Shown here: one piece after another, positions 1-11,186 of the stretch | How positions within the stretch are numbered: the stretch's first letter is position 1 | Layout of the letters: each line of letters opens with the position of its first letter | Origin: Karstenula rhodostoma CBS 690.94 | Taxonomy: Eukaryota > Ascomycota > Dothideomycetes > Pleosporales > Didymosphaeriaceae | DNA: 64,000 bases | Direction: 5' to 3' | Assembly: GCA_010093485.1 (NCBI GenBank) | Contig: MU001514.1 | Location: 346,266 to 410,265, forward strand | Position numbers and translations under genes: made by a program | Notes under the pieces: generated by a model | Databases searched by the model: none | What the model was told of the DNA's origin: nothing | What the model saw: only the letters and a program-made list of their open reading frames with translations

Positions 1-2400
1 TCTAGTTTGGATGAGACTTCCTCCCCGAGTGGCGTTTCGCCCTCAGGTACTTTGGCTAGCCTCACTGTTGATCAGCCCGTGTCCACAGGAGCTTCACCTT
101 CCAACAACTTTCTGTCCAGTATCTTGTCGAGCCTCACCGGAGAGCTTGCTTCCCCTACTGGAATTCTACCAATCACTTCAGCGTCGAGTTTGGATGAGAC
201 TCTCTCCGCGACTGGTACTGGCTCTGTTGGTGGCATTCCCAGCAGCGTTGTGCTCCCTTCTGGCGACATCAGCTTGTCTTCGGAGATTCCGCTGTCTTCA
301 TCAACAAGCGGTATCGTCGTCGGAATTACCACTGCATTTGGTACTGGTGCTACGAGCGCGACAGCGACGCCCACAATCACCGGCTCTGTTGCGATTCCCA
401 CTTCAGAGACTGTCAGCGAGACAGAGCTTCTTCCCGGTGTTTCATCGCTGCTCTCCTCGGTCGTGGGTGACGTGTCATCTGTCCTCTCCTCGGCTGTATC
501 TGATGTGACCTCTATCCTTAACCCTACGGAACCAACTTCAACTGTTGCACTTCCTACGACTGTTTCCGGAGTCAGTGACTCAACATTTGGCCCCACTGCT
601 CCTACTGCCACAGCCATTGTCACGTCTGCGCCTTCCAGCGAGCCCACGCTCCTACCCAGTGAGACTCTTTCTCTGCCAGACCTTTCCAGTGTGATTTCCA
701 GCATCATCTCGGACGTTTCTAGCGTTATTTCGCTTCCCACCGACACATCTGTCCTCCCCACCGGCACTGGCATCCTGACGTCCTTGCCCACCGTGCTCCC
801 CACCGGCACTGGCATCCTGACGTCCTTGCCCACCGTGCTCCCCACCGATACTGGGATCCTGACGTCCTTGTCCACCGGCCTCCCCACCGATACTGGGATC
901 CTGACGTCCTTGTCTACCGGCCTCCCCACCGGCACTGGCATCTTGACGTCTTTGCCCACCACGGCGACGGACACCATCATCTCTATTCCTACATCTGAGA
1001 CATCTCCTATCGTCTCTACGGATGTGCCGACGTCTATTCCGACGAGCGTCCCGACTACTTCTGGCTTCACTGCTCCGGGATCAGTTTCTGGTACTGGTGT
1101 GGAGAGTTCGACCCCACTTCCTACCGCTACTGATGTGACCACTTCATCAGCGCCCATTGAGACGGGTGTCACCACCTCTTCGTCCGTAGGCACTGACGCC
1201 ACAGCTGTCACGAGCAGCCCGTCGCCATCGAGCGAGGCGACCATCCCTGTCTCGGAGACCAAGATAACGAGCGCTTCGGAAGTGTCATCTAACAAATCTG
1301 CCTCACAGGCGCCGGAAGTGTCGTCCAACACGTCTGCTTCACAGACGCCGGAAACCACACCATTTACGATTTCCGCTACAGAGACTAGCGCTCCAGCTGT
1401 CACCCAGCCTCCCACGAGGACGACGCAACCTCCCATTTCCCTGGTGCCAATCTCCAGCGATAGCGCCACGACTTTGGTGGTGCCGTCCAGCATCGTCTTT
1501 GCACCCTCCACGTTCAGCACTGCCTCGCAGAGCGCGATGCCGAGCGGCGTCGCTCCTTGGATCCAGCCTCCTAGTGGTATGCCTTCCGAGGTACCCCAAA
1601 ACATGTTTTTGGGACAGATTGCTTTCGACTACGGTCTGAACTACGACTTCGTGGCATCAAGCGGCAGCAGCAACCAAATCTTCACATACCTGAAACCAGC
1701 TATCGCTCAAGCTATTGGCGTCAAGGAGGAAGACGTGATCCACTACGGTCTCAGGGCTGCCGACACTACCCAATACAAGGGCTGGGTCACGACTCTCGCT
1801 GTCTTCATGATACCCAAGGACAAGAACACTACGTTGGAGGTGCAGCTCGGACAGCCCGCGTCCCTCTTCTACCATAACGTTGATGAGAACGGTCAGCCTC
1901 GCACCACCGTCAATGAATTGACGTCTCTCGTGGACCCCACCTGGCCTCTGATGTATGGCAGCTTTCCCGATGGCACTAGCAGCCCTATTACCAATCAGAA
2001 CAACGCATCTCCAGGTGTAACTGACGACAGTGGCCACGGCGGTGCCCTTCCAGGTGACACTACCGGCAGTCGCAAGATCAACCCCACGAGCGCTGGGATT
2101 GCCACAGGTGCTGTTCTCGCAGCTGTTGCATATGGTGCTGCCATGTTCTTCGTTGCACGCCGATACAGAAACAAGAAGGCGGCTCATCGTCGATCCAGCT
2201 CTGTGCCAAGCACAAGCCACGACACCTACGGCTCTGTCGGTGGCGGGAACTGGATGTCAGGCGCTCGCAATGGGAGATTGACTCCCACCGTTCCCGGCAG
2301 TCGAGGTAGCCGAGGCAGCAGCAGCAGCAACGGTCGCAGCATACGGACACAGCAGATCTCAGCTCCCGTCATGGCAGAAAACTCGCTCGGTTGGAACTGA
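1..2400 (+). CDS. MSB2: MSB2-type signalling mucin (5' end outside window)
   Basis: The frame is open from base 1, so the N-terminus and signal peptide lie upstream; about 799 residues are visible. The first ~530 residues are Ser/Thr/Pro-rich and mucin-like, as expected for a heavily O-glycosylated ectodomain. A 14-residue repeat (LPTGTGILTSLPTV type) occurs five times at 754-963. A folded juxtamembrane domain follows (about residues 535-660, starting near MFLGQIAFDY), then one membrane helix (GIATGAVLAAVAYGAAMFFV), a basic stop-transfer RRYRNKK and a Ser/Arg/Gly-rich cytoplasmic tail ending PVMAENSLGWN. This architecture and C-terminus match fungal Msb2, which feeds Cdc42 and the filamentation or pathogenicity MAPK module. 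BEM1, which acts in the same polarity circuit, lies 10 kb away, but physical linkage implies nothing by itself. Product call is confident; length and start are unknown. Confidence 0.85.
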   Translation, partial: SSLDETSSPSGVSPSGTLASLTVDQPVSTGASPSNNFLSSILSSLTGELASPTGILPITSASSLDETLSATGTGSVGGIPSSVVLPSGDISLSSEIPLSSSTSGIVVGITTAFGTGATSATATPTITGSVAIPTSETVSETELLPGVSSLLSSVVGDVSSVLSSAVSDVTSILNPTEPTSTVALPTTVSGVSDSTFGPTAPTATAIVTSAPSSEPTLLPSETLSLPDLSSVISSIISDVSSVISLPTDTSVLPTGTGILTSLPTVLPTGTGILTSLPTVLPTDTGILTSLSTGLPTDTGILTSLSTGLPTGTGILTSLPTTATDTIISIPTSETSPIVSTDVPTSIPTSVPTTSGFTAPGSVSGTGVESSTPLPTATDVTTSSAPIETGVTTSSSVGTDATAVTSSPSPSSEATIPVSETKITSASEVSSNKSASQAPEVSSNTSASQTPETTPFTISATETSAPAVTQPPTRTTQPPISLVPISSDSATTLVVPSSIVFAPSTFSTASQSAMPSGVAPWIQPPSGMPSEVPQNMFLGQIAFDYGLNYDFVASSGSSNQIFTYLKPAIAQAIGVKEEDVIHYGLRAADTTQYKGWVTTLAVFMIPKDKNTTLEVQLGQPASLFYHNVDENGQPRTTVNELTSLVDPTWPLMYGSFPDGTSSPITNQNNASPGVTDDSGHGGALPGDTTGSRKINPTSAGIATGAVLAAVAYGAAMFFVARRYRNKKAAHRRSSSVPSTSHDTYGSVGGGNWMSGARNGRLTPTVPGSRGSRGSSSSNGRSIRTQQISAPVMAENSLGWN
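754..963 (+). repeat. 42-bp coding minisatellite, five units
   Basis: Units start at 754, 796, 838, 880 and 922. Each encodes a 14-residue Leu-Pro-Thr-Gly/Asp-Thr-Gly-Ile-Leu-Thr-Ser-Leu block inside the mucin region. The length is a multiple of three, so gain or loss of units keeps the frame. Confidence 0.95.
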
Positions 2401-3433
2401 TACCGTCTATGCGCAATCGACGCCCACATGAGTTCACGCGCTATTGTATCATATTCGGACGGACAGGTCACGCCTTTACCTGCCAACATGAGTGGGTCGC
2501 TCCGACCCTCCACGTGTAATTATCTTGCGGCCATCCCGCTGGCGCACCTCGGACCAAGCTAGTCTAAGCTGGCACCGACCCGCCCGGGATGTTGTCCACA
2601 TTTTTCATGTTCGGACACTCTCACTAAGAACCTTATTATTCATATCTCTTTTATTATCTGACAGATCTCGGATCTTTTCTTTACCTCATACTTTTCCTGT
2701 TCTTAGATACCTGTCTATGCTGGCAAGCTAGACATTTGCTTTTGCTTTCGAGGGGAGGTATTGTTGGACACGTTTGTGGGATCTAGCTCTTGTGAAGCAT
2801 TTGTAGCATCTGCGTAGAGTAGGGGTATGGTGTAGGCAGAGCGGCTTGTGGGGATGTTGCACGTAAATATTTCCAGTACGTAGGGGGGAGGTGAATCGAA
2901 ATGAAAAGTTAAAACAAAATCCTGCCTACTGTACAACTCTAATGCATATTTGTTCGAGGATAGCTGCGACCTGTGTGGCCTTGCATAGCATGTCGAGTGC
3001 CAATGCTGCGTGGCAAGAATCCCACTTGACTACGCATATATACTACTCCGTGAATTAATTGTACGTATCGGAGACTCCAAACATATTGCGTGTCGAGCAT
3101 TGTCGTCTACCACAGGTACCCGTGCAAGTGATATTTAGATTGAGCGGCGTGAGTCGAGGCTGCGCTCGGGGAAGGATCCACCTGGTCCCTCGAAGTCTTG
3201 GCGGGCAACACCGATCCCACATGTCCTCTGGACTGGCCTAAGCAACGAAGCCGCAACTTGTCCATAGCTCCGCACCCAACGATCGTTCTCTCTTTTGCGG
3301 CCAATCTCTACTACCTAGGGCGCAATTCTTTGACTGATCTCTAGGCACCAAGATCTCGTGCGCCGGCGGGCTTTAAGTAGCCACGTCTTTCTAATTCCAC
3401 CCCTCCGCTCAACACCCACCTCAGGCTCTCGCT
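2401..3433. other. Intergenic region between MSB2 and COPB2
   Basis: Contains the 3' flank of MSB2 and the promoter and leader of COPB2. The pyrimidine-rich stretch immediately upstream of 3434 is typical of fungal housekeeping leaders. No RNA gene or convincing additional reading frame was seen. Confidence 0.6.
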
Positions 3434-6418
3434 ATGCGTCTAGACGTCAAGGTACGGCACGCTGTTAGGAGCTACAGAGTACGGAGAGCACCAAATGCTA
3501 ATATATTCGGCACTACAGAGGCAGCTGTTTGCGCGGTCAGAGAGAGTCAAAGGTGAGCTTGCGCATGCGCCATGGGATCACGTTAAGCTAACACGCCACA
3601 GGAATTGGTAAAAACCATGCGATCCATCTAGGGCCTGCATACTAAACGCCTCGAAGACTTTCACCCGACCGAGCCATGGATTCTCACCACATTATACAGC
3701 GGTACGCAGGGACGGAGCTCACCATGAGCATTACGCATACTGACGCCGGCCAGGACACGTTCACATATGGTCCTATGTCTCGCAATCCATCGTTAAGACC
3801 TTCGAGCTCTGCGATGTGCCTGTCCGAGCAGGTCGTTTTATCGCCCGGAAGAACTGGATAGTCGCAGGTGCGCTGCCCACAGGATGCGAGACCGCATATA
3901 CTGACGATTACCGTCAGGCTCGGACGACTTCCGGCTTCGCGTCTACAACTACAATACCTCAGAGAAGGTCACCGAATTCGAAGCACACCCCGATTACATT
4001 CGTGCGATTGCGGTGCACCCTACACAGTCCTTTGTCCTTACCGCGAGCGTGAGTAGTCGGAGTGGACCAGACAATGGGCAACGCTGATAAAGCGGCAGGA
4101 TGATATGACTATCAAGTTATGGGATTGGGACAAATCATGGAAATGTGCGTTCACGGATACAGCGACCAGCTGCAGCGCTAACCTCTGGCAGGTGTACAGG
4201 TGTTCGAAGGCCACGGACACTATGTTATGGGCATTGCGATCAACCCCAAGGATCCCAACACATTTGCCTCGGCCTGCTTGGACAGGACCGTCAAGATATG
4301 GTCTTTAGGCAGCTCTACGCCTAACTTCACACTCGAAGCGCATGAAGCCAAGGGTGTGAACTTCATCGACTACTACCCGCAATCCGACAAGCCATACCTC
4401 CTTACCACATCGGATGACCGAACCGTAAAGGTTTGGGACTACACAACGAAGGCTCTCATCGCCACTCTGGAAGGTCACACTTCAAATGTTAGTTTCGCAG
4501 TCTACCACCCCGAACTTCCGGTGATCATTTCTGGATCTGAAGATGGTACAATCAAGATTTGGCATTCGTCAACATACCGCCTAGAACAGTCATTGAACTA
4601 TGGGCTGGAGCGCGCTTGGTGTGTGGCATATCAAAAGGGCAAGAACGGCGTGGCGCTGGGCTTCGACGATGGTGCGGTGGTTATTTCCATGGGCCGAGAG
4701 GAACCAGCGGTCAGCATGGATGCCGGAGGAAAGCTACTCTGGGCAAGACATAACGAAATCCTCACAGCCGTGATCAAAGGGAACGAAAACCTCAAGGATT
4801 CTGAACGACTTACTCTTCCGAACAAAGACCTTGGTTCAACCGAGATATATCCCCAATCGCTACTGCATTCGCCAAACGGACGTTTCGTCGCTGTTTGTGG
4901 TGACGGCGAATACATCATCTACACTGCATTGGCCCTTCGAAATCAAGCATTCGGTTCGGCGCTGGACTTCGTGTGGGCTTCCAAGGAGCATGACAAGGAT
5001 TACGCTATCCGAGAGTCCTCTACCAGCGTGAAGATCTTCCGCAACTTCAAGGAGCGAAGCGTGCTCAACGTGGGCTTTTCTGCCGATGGTTTGAGTGGCG
5101 GTGTATTACTCGGCGTCAAGGGACAAGGTGGCATCGGCTTCTTCGACTGGGATAGCGGCGCTCTAGTACGCAGAATAGAAGTCGAGCCAAAGAGCGTCTA
5201 CTGGTCGGAGAGCGGCGAGTTGGTCACTTTGGCCACCGACGACACATTCTACGTTCTCCGCTACTCGCGTGAGAACTACTTGGAGGCAGTGCAAAGTGGA
5301 GAGGTCGACGAGGATGGTGCCGAGTCGGCTTTCGAAGTTGTGTGCGACATCAATGAGAGGTACGTACCAACTAAATCTGGATCTTTGAATCCGTGACTAA
5401 CCAGTCTAGCGTTCGCACTGGTACATGGGTCGGAGACTGCTTCATCTACACCAACAGCACGAACCGGTTGAACTACCTTGTGGGTGACCAGACCTACACC
5501 ATTTCACACTTCGATGCGCCACACTACCTACTTGGATACCTCCCCCGAGACTCAAGGATATACATTGCCGACAAAGACGTAAACGTGGTATCTTTCGCGC
5601 TCTCTCTCGCTGTTGTGGAGTACCAAACTCTCGTACTGCGCGGTGATCTGGAAGCTGCCGAGGAAGTGCTCCCCTCAGTACCCAAGGACCAGAACAACAA
5701 GATCGCTAGATTTTTGGAGGGTCAGGGCTACAAGGAGCTCGCACTGAATGTTGCGACAGATCCAGAACACCGCTTCGATCTCGCTCTGTCATTGGGAGAC
5801 CTTCAGCAGGCCGTTACTATCGCTCGGGAGCAAGATACTGAGCACAAGTGGAAGACAGTCGGAGATGCTGCTCTCAGCGCTTGGGACGTCAACTTGGCGC
5901 AAGAGTGCTTCGTGAAGGCGAAGGATCTTGGTTCATTACTCCTCGTCTACTCCGCTACCTCGGACGCTGACGGTCTTCGCGAACTCGCCTCCCTCGCCGA
6001 GACAGCAACTGCCAACAATGTAGCATTCTCAGCACTGTGGCAGGTGGGCGATGTACAGGGTTGCATCGACCTGCTCGTCAAGACCAACCGCCTCGCCGAA
6101 GCCGTCCTCTTCGCGCAGACATACAAGCCCAGCGCCGCCGCTGGACTCGTCAAGCAGTGGAAGGGTAGCTTGGAGAAGGAGGGCAAGACCAAGGTTGGTC
6201 GGCTGCTCGGGCAGCCACCCATTGAGGGTGAGGGTGACGAGGAGATGTTCCCTGAGTGGGAGGAATACTTGAGGTTGGAGAAGGAGGGTGGCACTGTCGA
6301 GGACCTCGCGGTGGGTGAGGTGGAGGTGGAGGAGGACGCGGACGGTGTTGAGGAGGAGATTGCGGAGGAGGCAGAGGACGAGGAGGAGGAAGAAGAAGAA
6401 GAAGAGGATGAGGAGTAG
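3434..6418 (+). CDS. COPB2: Coatomer subunit beta' (COPI)
   Basis: Nine exons give 856 residues: 3434-3451, 3519-3552, 3602-3607, 3657-3701, 3754-3867, 3918-4048, 4099-4144, 4192-5359, 5410-6418. The start gives MRLDVKRQLFARSERVKG, the near-invariant N-terminus of beta'-COP (yeast Sec27), and every junction restores family sequence such as GIDFHPTEPWIL and DDMTIKLWDWD. An N-terminal WD40 propeller (about 1-300) is followed by the coatomer WD-associated region with a second propeller and alpha-solenoid (about 320-780). The last ~60 residues are almost all Glu/Asp. The protein is a COPI coat subunit that binds dilysine cargo for Golgi-to-ER retrieval. Exon 3 is only 6 nt, flanked by introns with good branch sites (gctaac, tactaaa). 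It is convergent with MSP1. Confidence 0.96.
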
Positions 6419-6851
6419 GGCTCTCACTCCCACCATACGCTAGAGGTCACTCTTCTGCCGCCTGATCCTGTGTGGGAGTCTTAATTGACAGAATTGGCAC
6501 GTTGTTCAGTGGTTGGATGATCCTGTGCGTCATTCTCCGTAGCGATGCTGGTGGGTAGATGAGTGAAAAAATGATTCCACTTGTTTTTAGAAATAACTCG
6601 TTATTGTTATGATGTGCTTGGCACGCAGTTGCATGCGCCGTCTAACCGTCCACTTTCTAACGACGTAACGCCGATTGGTATGTCCAATCCATGTCCCCAA
6701 AGTTGAGCAATTATATGCCGTCGTTACAACACCTCGCCTGTATATACGACCGGTGAGCAGAGTCCAGCCACCGCTCCACATTTGTACAATCAAGAAGCGC
6801 AATAACCCCCAAGCCTTCGTGGCCGCTGCGCCACGCCACGCCGCTGCGATT
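6419..6851. other. Convergent intergenic region COPB2/MSP1
   Basis: About 430 bp shared 3' flank of two convergent genes. I see no gene or RNA in it. Confidence 0.6.
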
Positions 6852-8338
6852 CTACCGCACACGCGCACCCTCGGCGTCGTGGTACGCACTGTCCCGGAAC
6901 TTTTCCTCCCCGCTCTCCGTTCCCGAGCTACTGCTCGTCGTATCGCTCTCCTCGGTCGTGTGTACCCTCCGCCCGCCGTCCTTCACGTTGACCACTTCGT
7001 CGGCGACGTCGTCCAGCTCGTCGACCTCGGGCAGCCCGCGGCCCCGCCCGAAGAAATCCTCCGTCCGCAGCCCCCGCACGTCCTGGGGGTTGACCCCCTG
7101 CCGTAACCGCCCCTCCTTCTTCATCTTGCGGATGTACTCGCGCACGGGGCCCATGGCGGCATCGCGACACGCCTCCTTGATATCTGAGCCGGACATGCCG
7201 GCGGACAGGCGCACAATGTAGTCGATGTCGAAGTTTGGTGCGTCGATCTGCGTGCCGCGGAGGATGAGGGTGAAGATTTTTGTGCGTTGGGAGGCGTTGG
7301 GGAGGGCGACGGGGAATTTCTTGGGCATGCGGCGCAAGATGGCTTCGTCGATGTCCTGGATACGGTTGGTCGCGCCGAGGATGCAGATGCGCTGGGGGTC
7401 GCCGGAGCCGGACCGCGTGGCGCTCGTCAGGCCGTCCCACTGCGTCATGAACTCTGCCTTGACCATGCCCGAGGCCTCGTGCTCGCCGCTGCGGCGCTGG
7501 CCGAGGACGGCGTCGATTTCGTCGATGAAGACGATGGAGGGCTGGAGCTTGCGCGCGAGGCTGAAGACGGCCGACACGAGCTTGTTGGAGTCGCCGTACC
7601 ACTTCTCGGTTATGGTGCTGATGTGCAGGTTTATGAAGCAGGCGCCGGACTCGTGGGCGAGGGCTTTGGCGAGCATGGTTTTGCCGCAGCCTGGGGGGCC
7701 ATAGAGGAGCACGCCCGAGGGCGCGGAGAGGAGGGACGATGAGTGACTGTAGAGGTGTGGGAGGGTGAGTGGGTAGATGACTGATTCTTTGAGCTCTTCG
7801 ATTATGGGGTCGAGGCCGCCGATGTCTAATATCCTCTTGTTAGTCCATATCATACGATAGTAGCATGTTCAAGGAGGCGAAATGTGGCAGGAGGGGAGAA
7901 TGTACCGTCGAACGACACAGGGATCTCCTCGGGCGCGACGACCTCCATCGCAATCGTCTGCTCGTACGCTGTCAGGTTCAAGTCTTCTATCCTTGGCCTG
8001 TCGCCGCGTCTCCTCCGCTCGTACTCATCGTCGCTGTCGCTGTCGTACGGATCATGCGTTTTGTTGCTGAGTATGGCTCCGAGCTTGCGGTTCGCGGCCG
8101 ATGCTTTGCGCTTTGCTTCTTCTTTCTGCTGGGCGTCGGGGTCGAGGCGCGCGAGGAGGTTTCGGATGATGAAGTAGGCTATTGCAGGCTGTATACACGA
8201 GTTAGAGAGACGCTCGACGTGGATGTTAACACGTGCTGCATGAGCAACATGTGCACGGGGCAAGATACGTACGGCGGCCATGGCCATGATGATGTCTGGG
8301 AGGTAGCCCGTAAGGCTGCTCTTCTTGTTGGAGCTCAT
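6852..8338 (-). CDS. MSP1: Mitochondrial outer-membrane AAA ATPase Msp1 (ATAD1 type)
   Basis: Three exons, 8338-8273, 8188-7906 and 7825-6852, give 440 residues. The protein opens with an N-terminal membrane anchor (about residues 10-31, ending AIAYFIIRNLLARL), then a charged linker and the Msp1 hallmark around YEQTIAMEVVAPEEIPVSFDDIGGLD. Walker A GPPGCGKT lies near 159-166, Walker B VFIDEID near 215-221, followed by ATNR and RRMPKKF. Known family role: extraction of mislocalised tail-anchored proteins from the outer mitochondrial or peroxisomal membrane. The acidic, Ser-rich C-terminus after ~410 is longer than in yeast. An upstream in-frame Met exists at 8548, but MSSNKK at 8338 places the anchor at the extreme N-terminus as usual. 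It is head-to-head with TIM21. Confidence 0.95.
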
Positions 8339-8601
8339 TGTGGATCGTTTGCCTTTCCAATCCTCAGGGCGTGGAGTAAGAAGTTTGCGACGAGCGGCGT
8401 GGAGACGGAGGCGAATGCGCCGTTGGCTCGTGAAGTTGCACGCATGTCGTTGTTCCGCTCCCGGTCGAGAACGCCACATGTGTGGCGCGTGTGGTATCGG
8501 CATCGGCCTTGGCTTACCTCCACTTTGAGCTTCCGCCGTGAGCTGCACGAGTAATCCGAACTCTCTCGCAAACTGCGCAAGTCTGTAAAAATAAAATCAC
8601 A
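8339..8601. promoter_or_regulatory. Shared promoter region of MSP1 and TIM21
   Basis: 263 bp separate the two divergent start codons, so both promoters must lie here or overlap the leaders. Both products act in mitochondrial protein handling. No specific operator was recognised. Confidence 0.6.
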
Positions 8602-9366
8602 ATGGCAGCGATATACAAGCCCACCGAAGCCATCCAGCTTCTTCGTCCCATTACGAAACGACCCATCAGTGTACAACGAAAACGGGCGGCGCGCGTAGCA
8701 TTCTCTACCTCCCGGCCTGCACGATCAACAGAGACGAGCAAAGGCCCGCTACAGCCTACAAGGAGAGCAGTCACAATCGCCAATGATACGGGTGCAGTGC
8801 GTTGGAGCGAATTATCGCCTGGGGAGAAGGCGTCGCGAACTGTGCAGCAGTCCTTCAACTTGTCTGTAGTTCTAGTAGGCGTCGTCATGACAGTAGGTTT
8901 CCTTGTCCACTTCTGCTCACCCCACCTGACGCGAATACAGTGCGGCGTTGGCTACTTCCTTTTCGCCGACGTCTTCAGCCCCGATTCAAAGACGGCACAT
9001 TTCAACCGCGCGACAACCGCCATCCGCGCCCACCCCGAATGCCAACGCCTGCTCGGCCCAGGAAACGAAATCGCCGCGCACGGCGAGGCTTCGTGGTCGC
9101 GTTTGGCCCGCAATCGATACTTGTCGTCTAGCACCGAGACTGACAAGTGGGGCACCGAGCACTTGAGGTTCAGGTTCTACGTGGAGGGACCGGTAGGACA
9201 GGGCGTCGCGCATGTGCATCTGACCAAGAGGCCGAGTCAGAATGAATACGAGTACCATACGCTGGCGGTGGATGTGAAGGGACACCAAAGGATATATCTG
9301 GAGAATGCGGATGGGAAATCAGGAGGGAAGATCGCACCGAAGATTTTCGGAGCGCGATGGTGGTAA
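8602..9366 (+). CDS. TIM21: TIM23 translocase subunit Tim21
   Basis: Two exons, 8602-8892 and 8941-9366, give 238 residues. The first ~45 residues are rich in Arg, Ser, Thr and Ala and lack acidic residues, as in a mitochondrial presequence. A single membrane helix follows at about 85-107 (FNLSVVLVGVVMTCGVGYFLF). The C-terminal domain facing the intermembrane space contains DVFSPDSKTAHFNRA and ends with KIFGARWW. Tim21 links the TIM23 presequence translocase to the TOM complex and respiratory chain. The 48-nt intron lies in the membrane-helix codons, is a multiple of three and carries no stop. Removing it restores the conserved MTCGVGYF run, so splicing is clearly intended. Confidence 0.93.
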   Translation: MAAIYKPTEAIQLLRPITKRPISVQRKRAARVAFSTSRPARSTETSKGPLQPTRRAVTIANDTGAVRWSELSPGEKASRTVQQSFNLSVVLVGVVMTVGFLVHFCSPHLTRIQCGVGYFLFADVFSPDSKTAHFNRATTAIRAHPECQRLLGPGNEIAAHGEASWSRLARNRYLSSSTETDKWGTEHLRFRFYVEGPVGQGVAHVHLTKRPSQNEYEYHTLAVDVKGHQRIYLENADGKSGGKIAPKIFGARWW

Positions 9367-10071
9367 ATGTATGAAGAAGCGTTCCAGTTATGGGCTGAGT
9401 AGGAGCAGGTGTTCAACAAGTGTACATTGTGCAGTGTCAGTTTTGGGGGTCCAACGGCACTTGCCAAATTTTTGGGTTTTCTTATCGTTCGAGCTGACCT
9501 ACGTTTCTACATAACGAGATTCGTAACGTCCGCGGTAAAGGTGTTTGAGTCTATCCAGCATCCGTTATGCACGATTATCAGATCGAACTGTGTCTTGAGA
9601 CCAGTGTATTGATCCCATACACAATCACGAGGACGCAAATCTTGCCAGCAGCCTGGGCAAGTTGGTATCCGGTCTGCCTTGCATAATAATCACTTGGCTT
9701 TTCTTGGAAGACGCCTCTGCAAAGTCTCCGTACAATTACTTCTCCTAGTTTAACTCAAACATGAAGCACGCCCATATCTGCGGTCGACTTTACAGCCTGC
9801 AAAGAGCACGCGAGTACAGAAAAGCTACGCAGTGTAAAACCTCTTAATTGCTATCTCCACATATGCGATGCAAGTTGCGATACCCAAATCCAATGTCACA
9901 GTCCCCATCCCAACCCGATCCCAACACTAAAACGCTCAAAATGCAAAACGTTACCAGTGGACAGTCAAGCCCTCGAGAGAGGGCAGAGTCATATGCCATC
10001 CACGACTCCCAACCCGAGCCATCCAAACGCCCAGACGCAGTACCCTCCTATCCCCGCCCACCCCTTCCCCT
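9367..10071. other. Convergent intergenic region
   Basis: About 700 bp between the stops of TIM21 and the convergent membrane-protein gene. Short open stretches are present on both strands but none has a protein-like pattern. No RNA gene seen. Confidence 0.5.
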
Positions 10072-11186
10072 TCACTCCAACCTCTCCATCAACCCCCTCC
10101 TCACCTTCGTATTCACCACCCCACCCACCCCAAACGCCGGCACAATCCTGCCCATCCTTGCCAAACTCGCCTTCCCCCAATCCCGTAGCACCCTCTTCGC
10201 CCTTCCGTCCACCCCACCAACCTTTACCCTGGGCCTGTTATACAAATCCAGCCCGAGCAGGTGCAGCGGCGTGCTAAACACCTGCACGGCGGCCGGGGTA
10301 ACGAACTGCGCGACGCTCGCCGCGCTCATCCACTTCTGCGCCTCGGCGCCCATGTGTTGCGCGACTGTGGGTGCGAGGAGCGGCGGGAGGTTGAACGAGG
10401 CGTAGATGGTGAGGCAGTCGCGGATGGTGAAGAGCGCGAAGGTGGGGAGGGGGACGGGACGAGAGGGGCCGGTGGAGCCGAAGAGCTGCGTGAAGCGCGA
10501 GTCTTTGTAGAGACAGAGGGCGAGGTTGGCGGTCGAGGTGGCGAGGAATTTGGGGGTGCCGGCCGTGGTGGTGGAGGGTGGGGTGGACTTGAGGGTCGAG
10601 GTGGTGGTGTCGAGGGTGTTGGCGGTGAAGTAGGTGCCGAAGTAGAGGGTCTGTTACACTCCTGTTGGCTTATGCGTGTTTGATGTGGGATTGAGGGGGG
10701 AAGTGTGTAGAGCGTGGATAGGATATGGTAGATGATCAGACATACAAAAATCAGCGCAAAGGGCTTGCTTCCGAGAAACCGATGCGGGCTCACAAACAGC
10801 TCCCTCGCGCTCTTCTTCAGGCTCTCTCCTAGCGTGTTCCTCCCGCTCGCATTCTCGATAATGCCTTTGTCTATCATCGTGATGATGGGCGCAACCAACA
10901 CGCCCGCCGAACCCGCAGCCAGCGCATCCGCGCCCACCCTCAGTCCCAGCTTCTGCGTATTCCACGATCGCGCGGGTTCCTCTTGGGCGCTTTTGGCTGA
11001 GATAGAAGGGGGTGGTAGCAGCGGACTCGGCAGCGAGACTGGCATCTTGGGCTTGGGGAGCGCGCGCGCGTCCCAGGGGATTTCGGCTGGTTCAGCGACG
11101 GTCTGGATGGGGATATGCGGCGCTGACGTGTCTGGGCGTGCTGGTCCTTCTCTCACGGGGTGCTGTGGAGCGTTCGTCTCCCCCAT
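10072..11186 (-). CDS. Conserved-looking fungal membrane protein of unknown function
   Basis: Two exons, 11186-10746 and 10650-10072, give 339 residues; the 95-nt intron has a GTATGT donor and an aacag acceptor in phase 0. Residues 1-75 are Pro-rich and probably disordered. Hydrophobic stretches occur around AAGSAGVLVAPIITMI, and across the splice junction (PFALIFTLYFGTYFTAN). Later segments include LPTFALFTIRDCLTIYASFNLPPLL and a C-terminal basic region. The balanced coding sequence after splicing, and the strong bias toward C at third positions in exon 2, support a real gene. I do not recognise a named family. A mitochondrial or other organellar membrane location is only a guess from composition. 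Confidence 0.75.

Noticed and set aside
754..963. Regular repeats, possible CRISPR-like array
   Set aside because: Units are contiguous 42-bp coding repeats without spacers, in a eukaryotic gene.
72..1604. Long open frame (about 510 codons) antisense to the MSB2 mucin region
   Set aside because: It is a by-product of the Ser/Thr-rich codon pattern on the plus strand. Its product is a repetitive Val/Gly/Asp sequence without domains, while the plus strand matches Msb2 through to its conserved tail.
6928..7602. 224-codon alternative frame within MSP1
   Set aside because: Arg/His/Pro-rich shadow; the AAA motifs are in the annotated frame.
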